A DNA stretch of 33,893 bases from Planctomycetota bacterium (GTDB lineage Bacteria > Planctomycetota > Phycisphaerae > Phycisphaerales > SM1A02), in assembly GCA_022566725.1 (NCBI GenBank), contig JADFIM010000002.1, positions 1 through 33,893 of the forward strand, written 5' to 3'. The notes below the pieces were generated by a model. It worked only from the letters and a program-made list of their open reading frames with translations, searched no databases and was not told where the DNA came from. Positions 28,565 to 33,893 of this stretch are shown here, piece after piece; positions within the stretch are counted from its first letter, which is position 1; every line of letters begins with the position of its first letter. A program made the translations under genes and the position numbers.

Positions 28565-30259
28565 CTACGTGGTCGGCGCGGGATCCGGTTTCGGACGCCG
28601 TGCGGTCTCCGCGCCGCTTTGGGCGGGAGCCGTGACTCGAATAACCTCCTCGATGCTTGATTCACCGTTGACAACCTTGCTCAGCGCCGCTTCCTGCAGG
28701 TAGATCATCTTGTTGCGGCGGGCGTAGGCCAACGCGCCCTTGAGGTCGCCGGCCACCAGAAGCCGGCGGGCTTCGTCGTCGATCATCATCACCTCAAACG
28801 CGCCGGTCTGACCGAGATAACCGGTGCCTCCACACACCGGGCAGCTCTCAATCTTGTTCTTGACCTGAACCTTGCCATTGGCCCGGTACAGCTGGCTGAC
28901 TTTTTTCGCCGGAAGGTTCATCCTCTGGAGCTGTTCGGGTGTAGGCTGATAGGGGTGGCGGCAATTCGGGCAGAGCGTGCGCACGAGCCGCTGATTCGTC
29001 ACGGCACGAAGCGTCCGCGCCGCCATCTTCAGATCGCCGACATATTTGACCCACTGGCGTATTTGCTCGGAGATCGCTTTGGCCCGCTGTGGGATATAGA
29101 TCAGCGGCCCCTGCAAACCGGGCGCCGCCGCGATTCTCGCGGTTTCATTGTCGGCCAGTGTAGCGAGCAGCACCACGTCGGGGTCTCGGCGGAGGATGGA
29201 CTGAAGGTTCGTGGCGTAATCCACATCGGGATTGTTCGGGTCCCATTGGGCCTGATCAACGCCGTCAATCAACGCCTGGATTTCACGCTCCAGCGTCTTG
29301 ATGTTGGAGGTGTAGGGGTCGTGCCTGGACATGAAGCTATACGAGGAGGTGGATAGCCCATGTCCGGGCGGAGCCCCAAGAAGGAGGACGCCGTGGCGCT
29401 CATGCGACGGTTCGAGCGCTCGCAGCGCCGCCAGTTGCGACCGCAGTAGCCCGAGCCCGTCAAACGGCTTGAGCAGTCGTTTGCTACGGTCGAAGTCGAG
29501 TTTCATCACCTGGCCGCTCGATGTGCCGGCGGTGATCAGTGTAATCTGCACTTCGCCGTCGGGGGCGAGCATTCGAAACTCCGCCGTCTGCCGTCTTCGG
29601 CGGTCATCGACGTTCAGCGCGGCAATCTCCTTGAGGTACGCGATCAGATGCGCTGCCGATTCAGGCTGCAGCGGTTCGCGCTTGTATCGAATGCCGTCGA
29701 TGGTCTGCGCGACCCTGCCGCCGCCTGCGCCGACGGTGAGTTCGATCTGAGTTGCCCGAGCGGCGACCGCCGGCGCGATCAGGTCCTCCGCCAGGATGTG
29801 GATCGGATACAAAGGATCGTCTTTGGGCGGGACATTGCGTTCGTTGCCCTTTGGGTCAATGAATCGCAGCATCGCGCCGCGGGCGCTGCGGGCGAGCTTG
29901 CGGGCTTCGAGTCTGGCAGCAAGTCCCTCGCCGCTGAGCTTGAATCGCTCGGTTTCGGGGACTTCACGGTTTCGAATCTGCCAGTAGGCGTAGAGGGGGG
30001 CGGCGAGGATGATCATGCCCAGGGGCCAGCTGAGCCAGAACGTCGGCGGAATGAAGAGCATCGCCGCCAGCGCGGCCACGCCCGCAGCCAGATGAATGCC
30101 GTTCCACATCTGATGATTGAGGTGGTAGAAGCGGGCATCCTTGTCAAGCTTCGACGAGATCAGCCATGCCCACGGCACAAACGGCGCGAACATCAGCAGC
30201 GGCTTGTAGAAGCTCACCAATTGAGCGGAGACGTTCGCGAACAATATCTGCACGGTCAT
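28565..30259 (-). CDS. Membrane-anchored GspE/PilB-like ATPase homologue with degenerate Walker motifs
   Basis: N-terminal TM segments; GspE-like core LRRDPDVVLLATLADNETARIAA, tetracysteine CPNC...CPVCGGTGYLGQTGAFEVM; Walker A reads GAPPGHGLSTSSYS. Confidence 0.85.
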   Translation of the reverse strand: MTVQILFANVSAQLVSFYKPLLMFAPFVPWAWLISSKLDKDARFYHLNHQMWNGIHLAAGVAALAAMLFIPPTFWLSWPLGMIILAAPLYAYWQIRNREVPETERFKLSGEGLAARLEARKLARSARGAMLRFIDPKGNERNVPPKDDPLYPIHILAEDLIAPAVAARATQIELTVGAGGGRVAQTIDGIRYKREPLQPESAAHLIAYLKEIAALNVDDRRRRQTAEFRMLAPDGEVQITLITAGTSSGQVMKLDFDRSKRLLKPFDGLGLLRSQLAALRALEPSHERHGVLLLGAPPGHGLSTSSYSFMSRHDPYTSNIKTLEREIQALIDGVDQAQWDPNNPDVDYATNLQSILRRDPDVVLLATLADNETARIAAAPGLQGPLIYIPQRAKAISEQIRQWVKYVGDLKMAARTLRAVTNQRLVRTLCPNCRHPYQPTPEQLQRMNLPAKKVSQLYRANGKVQVKNKIESCPVCGGTGYLGQTGAFEVMMIDDEARRLLVAGDLKGALAYARRNKMIYLQEAALSKVVNGESSIEEVIRVTAPAQSGAETARRPKPDPAPTT

Positions 30260-30280
30260 CTGATTGCGGCTCGTGGGGAA

Positions 30281-31342
30281 TCAGGAGATGCCCTTGAGGC
30301 GCATCTTGAGTTCTTCGGGCTTTGGCGTCGCTTCCATCGCGACGCGGTGATGAATCCATTCAGCTTCGACGAGCTCCACCAGCGCGCTGGTGAAGTCGAT
30401 CATGCCTTCTTCCCGGCCTTGGCGGATGATGTCCAGCAACTCGCCCTCTCGGCCGTCAAGGATGTACTTCTGCACCGGCGGCGTGTTGATGAGGATTTCA
30501 ATCGCGGGTATCCGGTGGATGTCGTCTCGCAACGTCGGCAGAAGTCGCTGGTAGATGATTGCTCGAAGGTTGTACGCCAGCAGCTTGCGGATCTGGTCGC
30601 GCTCGGGCTCCGGGAACATGTCGAAGATGCGCCCGAACGCCTGCCAGGACGACGAGGCGTGGATCGTCCCGAAGACCACATGGCCGGTCTCCGCGGCGCG
30701 GATCGCCGCCTCGAACGTCTCGTAGTCACGCATCTCGCCCACCAACACCACATCCGGGTCCTCTCGCACCAGCGTTCGAAGCGCCTCGTTGAAATCAATG
30801 CAGTCGATGCCGACCTCGCGCTGATTGATCGTCGCCTTGTCGTCTTTGAAGATGTATTCGATCGGATCCTCGATGGTGACGATATGGACCCGCCTGCGTT
30901 CGTTGATGTACTGCAGCATGGATGCGATCGACGTCGATTTGCCGGACCCGGTGATGCCCGCGAAGAGAATCAGCCCCTGGGCGCTCAGGGCCAGATCTCC
31001 CAGCGATTGCGGCAAGCGAAGGTCCTCGAAGGTCTTGATATTCGACGTGATCAACCGGGCCGCCAATGAAGGTTTGCCCCGAGCCATGAACAGGTTGATC
31101 CGGAAGCGATCGTCCTCGTCATAGTCGTACGCGAAATCGACCGAGCCGTGGTGATGGAAATACGCGTACTGCTTTTCATCCAGCACGTCCTTGGCGATCT
31201 GGAACATCAACTGCTCCGAACACTCCTCGGTTTGCAGGTTCTTCAACGCGCCGCGGAGCCTGATCCGCGGAGGCAGATCGACTTTCACGATCAGGTCGGA
31301 TGCCTCGTAGCGCACAGCCGCTGCGAGATATTTCATCAGCAT
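30281..31342 (-). CDS. PilT-like twitching/secretion ATPase with canonical motifs
   Basis: FAGITGSGKSTSIASMLQYIN; TIEDPIEYIF; REDPDVVLVGEMRDYETFEAAIRAAETGHVVFGTIHASS. Start set at MLMKYLAAAVRYEASDL rather than 31648. Confidence 0.9.
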   Translation of the reverse strand: MLMKYLAAAVRYEASDLIVKVDLPPRIRLRGALKNLQTEECSEQLMFQIAKDVLDEKQYAYFHHHGSVDFAYDYDEDDRFRINLFMARGKPSLAARLITSNIKTFEDLRLPQSLGDLALSAQGLILFAGITGSGKSTSIASMLQYINERRRVHIVTIEDPIEYIFKDDKATINQREVGIDCIDFNEALRTLVREDPDVVLVGEMRDYETFEAAIRAAETGHVVFGTIHASSSWQAFGRIFDMFPEPERDQIRKLLAYNLRAIIYQRLLPTLRDDIHRIPAIEILINTPPVQKYILDGREGELLDIIRQGREEGMIDFTSALVELVEAEWIHHRVAMEATPKPEELKMRLKGIS

Positions 31343-31875
31343 CCGCCGGCCTTCGCCCGGCACCGTCCCCTTATCGTGATGGACGGGATCACAGAGTTCC
31401 TCAGGGACTACTCTTGTCGTTGTAATCGTCACCTTGAGCCTCCTGGAAGTTCTGCCGCCGGTTTCATTCGCCGCCTCAACGACGGCCAGGCCACAACGCA
31501 CGAGCACTGTGGAATCAATTCGATGCTGACCGAGCCGAGTTCCCCCTTTTCCGTGCTCAACTTTCGCCCCGGCCATTCGGTGGGCCGGACGCGGCGGGAG
31601 AGTTCCCCGACCGGCCCGCTGACCCGAATCGAGCCTGTCCAGCAACACGCATTTGGCCGGCTCTTTCCTCCGTACGAAGGTCTAGTCTACGCAGTTTCCG
31701 GCGTCCAAGGCCCGGCGGTGGGCGCAGCCATCCATGTAGAATAGCACACCCCGGGTCGAAACCCAAGACCGAACCCGCCCGAATCTCGGCCGAGGGACGG
31801 CCCACGCCGCCTGCCGACGCCCACTCGCGGCGCGACGGATTTGACAAGTTCCGAGAATCCGCCCATCATTGGTCA

Positions 31876-33351
31876 ATGGAACGCAAGATCGTCCAGCAAG
31901 GCATCACTTTCGACGACGTCCTGCTGCTTCCGGACTACAGCGAGGTCACGCCGGACAACGTCGATACGGCCACCCGCCTGACACGCAACATTCCGCTGAA
32001 CGTCCCATTGGTGTCCGCGCCCATGGACACCGTCACCGAGTCTGCGCTGGCCATTGCCCTGGCGCAGGAAGGCGGCATCGGAATCATCCACCGCAGCTTG
32101 ACGCCCGACGACCAGGCCCGGGAGGTGGCCAAGGTCAAGCGCAGCGAGAACGGCGTCATCAATGATCCGATAACGCTTGGCTTCGGCGACACGGTTGCTA
32201 GGGCGCTTCGACTAATGGACGAGCAGAACGTCTCCGGTTTTCCCGTGACCGAAGATGGATCGAGCCGCGGCCGGGTCGTGGGAATCCTCACCCGCCGTGA
32301 TATGAAATTCGTGATCGGATCATCCGACCGCCAGGTCGGGGAGGTGATGACGAAGACCAATCTGATCACCGCTGCGCCGGACACCACGCTCGAAGCGGCG
32401 GAGTCCGTTCTCAACGAAGCTCGGGTTGAGAAGTTGTTGCTGGTCGATCGAGACGGGTGCCTGGCGGGACTGATCACCATGCGCGACATCGAGAACCTCC
32501 GCAAGCATCCCAACGCCTGCCGCGACGCCCGCGGTCGGCTTCGCGTCGGCGCGGCGGTGGGCGTGGATCAGTTGGACCGCGTTGACGCCCTAGTCCATGC
32601 TGAAATCGACGTCATCGTGGTCGATACGGCCCACGGCCATTCCCGCAATGTCATCAACGCTATAAAGAAGATACGCAAGCGTTATGACCTGGACATTATC
32701 GCCGGCAACGTCGCGACCGCGGAGGCTGCGGCGGATCTCGTCTCGGCCGGCGTCGATGCGATCAAGGTCGGAATCGGGCCCGGATCCATCTGCACGACTC
32801 GGATGGTGACCGGCGTGGGCGTGCCGCAGCTCACTGCAATCTTCAACGTCGCTCAGATTGCGGACGAGCATGCAGTGCCCGTGATCGCGGACGGCGGCAT
32901 CCGGCACAGCGGCGATATCGCCAAGGCCATCGCCGCAGGCGCAAGCAGTGTCATGCTCGGCTCGATGTTCGCCGGCCTTGATGAGAGCCCGGGCGAGTTG
33001 ATTCTGCACGGCGGGCGGCGGTTCAAGACCTACCGCGGCATGGGCAGTGAGGGTGCGATGGGGGCCGGCTCCGCTGACCGCTACAGCCAGCGGTGGGATT
33101 CGACCAAGTTCGTCCCCGAGGGCGTCGAAGGCCGCGTCCCGTATCGGGGTCCGCTCGGTGAGTTCCTCTATCAGATGGTGGGGGGCTTGCGGGCCGCGAT
33201 GGGATACTGCGGCTGCCGGACGATCGACGATCTACGCGAGCACGCCCGCTTTGTCCGCGTCAGCCCCGCCAGCCTCACCGAGTCGCACCCTCACGATATT
33301 CAGATCACCAAAGAATCACCCAACTATTCGCTTCATCCGCCGCGCGAGTAG
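31876..33351 (+). CDS. guaB: Inosine-5'-monophosphate dehydrogenase
   Basis: [16 protein letters not shown]; tandem CBS domains; [30 protein letters not shown]. Confidence 0.97.
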   Translation: MERKIVQQGITFDDVLLLPDYSEVTPDNVDTATRLTRNIPLNVPLVSAPMDTVTESALAIALAQEGGIGIIHRSLTPDDQAREVAKVKRSENGVINDPITLGFGDTVARALRLMDEQNVSGFPVTEDGSSRGRVVGILTRRDMKFVIGSSDRQVGEVMTKTNLITAAPDTTLEAAESVLNEARVEKLLLVDRDGCLAGLITMRDIENLRKHPNACRDARGRLRVGAAVGVDQLDRVDALVHAEIDVIVVDTAHGHSRNVINAIKKIRKRYDLDIIAGNVATAEAAADLVSAGVDAIKVGIGPGSICTTRMVTGVGVPQLTAIFNVAQIADEHAVPVIADGGIRHSGDIAKAIAAGASSVMLGSMFAGLDESPGELILHGGRRFKTYRGMGSEGAMGAGSADRYSQRWDSTKFVPEGVEGRVPYRGPLGEFLYQMVGGLRAAMGYCGCRTIDDLREHARFVRVSPASLTESHPHDIQITKESPNYSLHPPRE

Positions 33352-33382
33352 GCGCCTGCGCGAAACGCGTGTCCTTGGATGG

Positions 33383-33402
33383 CCGCGGATGCATATCCGC
33401 GG
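33383..33402. terminator. Hairpin downstream of guaB (terminator or 3' end structure)
   Basis: Perfect 8-bp stem CCGCGGAT-GCAT-ATCCGCGG; no T-run, so intrinsic termination is uncertain. Confidence 0.4.
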
Positions 33403-33480
33403 GCTCCGCAGTCGCGTAATTCGGTTGCGCCCGTTGACACCAACGCCCCCCGGGATAGACTCGCACCATGAACACGACCG

Positions 33481-33554
33481 GGGCCGTTAGCTCAGTTGGC
33501 TAGAGCGCCTGCTCGACACGCAGGAGGTCACTGGTTCAAGTCCAGTACGGCCCA
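33481..33554 (+). tRNA. tRNA-Val(GAC), CCA not encoded
   Basis: Cloverleaf: GGGCCGT/ACGGCCC acceptor, GCTC/GAGC D stem, CCTGC-TCGACAC-GCAGG anticodon arm, ACTGG-TTCAAGT-CCAGT T arm, discriminator A. Confidence 0.93.
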
Positions 33555-33893
33555 TTGCCCCGCGGCCCTTGGCTCTTGCACGGGGGCGGCGTCCTTTCGC
33601 ACCGTGTGCTGCACCCGATGCTGCACTGTCTGGCGCGCACCATCGCCAGGGTGAGCCCTCAGCGCGTTATCGGCATCGGTGCAGCGCACCCAGCCTTCCC
33701 CAGCGGCGCAGACGTCCGTACCACAGGGTTGACGCGGATCACCGGCCATCCGCCTCAGAATCGAACGCTGCAGCGGGTCGAGAATATGCCGGATGAGAGA
33801 CACCGCCACCAACGCAGGCCATGTTGCACCGGGAGATGTGGTAGCGGTGAGTTCGCTAGACAGCAGGGCACAGCGATCGCCATCAGCCACGTT

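Noticed and set aside
29648-31069. 473-aa plus-strand ORF
   Set aside because: Antisense to the GspE-like and PilT-like genes, which carry clear family motifs; Arg/Asp/His-rich low-information translation typical of high-GC shadow ORFs.

Overview
The window looks like a two-source (chimeric) contig. Positions 1 to ~8.1 kb, all minus strand, carry exbD(partial)-exbB-tonB, secF-secD-yajC, a PH-like membrane protein gene, tgt and the C-terminal part of a GT4 glycosyltransferase, in a style resembling Acidobacteriota. Positions ~8.1 to 33.9 kb carry planctomycete-like genes: a DUF1573 lipoprotein, hmgA, an isoprenylcysteine-methyltransferase-like protein, hicB, a PIN toxin/antitoxin pair, hppD, an SPFH protein, a GroES-like protein, a DUF559 protein, aroA, an ABC exporter, DUF4430 and DUF6580-like proteins, an M24 peptidase, accB-accC, a CvpA-like protein, a degenerate GspE-like ATPase, a PilT-like ATPase, guaB and tRNA-Val(GAC). 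The proposed seam lies inside ORF 7494-8822 at a shared 'NAIDER' stretch. The most interesting observations are: (1) a 780-bp PIN toxin/antitoxin cassette at the 3' end of hppD, flanked by 94-bp direct repeats of the hppD terminus whose six differences are all synonymous third-position changes; (2) an analogous gene insertion between tgt and yajC that leaves a relic yajC N-terminus; (3) a gene trio of a canonical PilT-like ATPase, a membrane-anchored GspE-like protein lacking the Walker A lysine and Walker B glutamate, and a CvpA-like membrane protein; (4) a DUF559 gene bounded by inverted hairpin repeats; (5) an AT-rich mosaic segment inside aroA. All assignments come from reading the sequence by eye; no database search was run.
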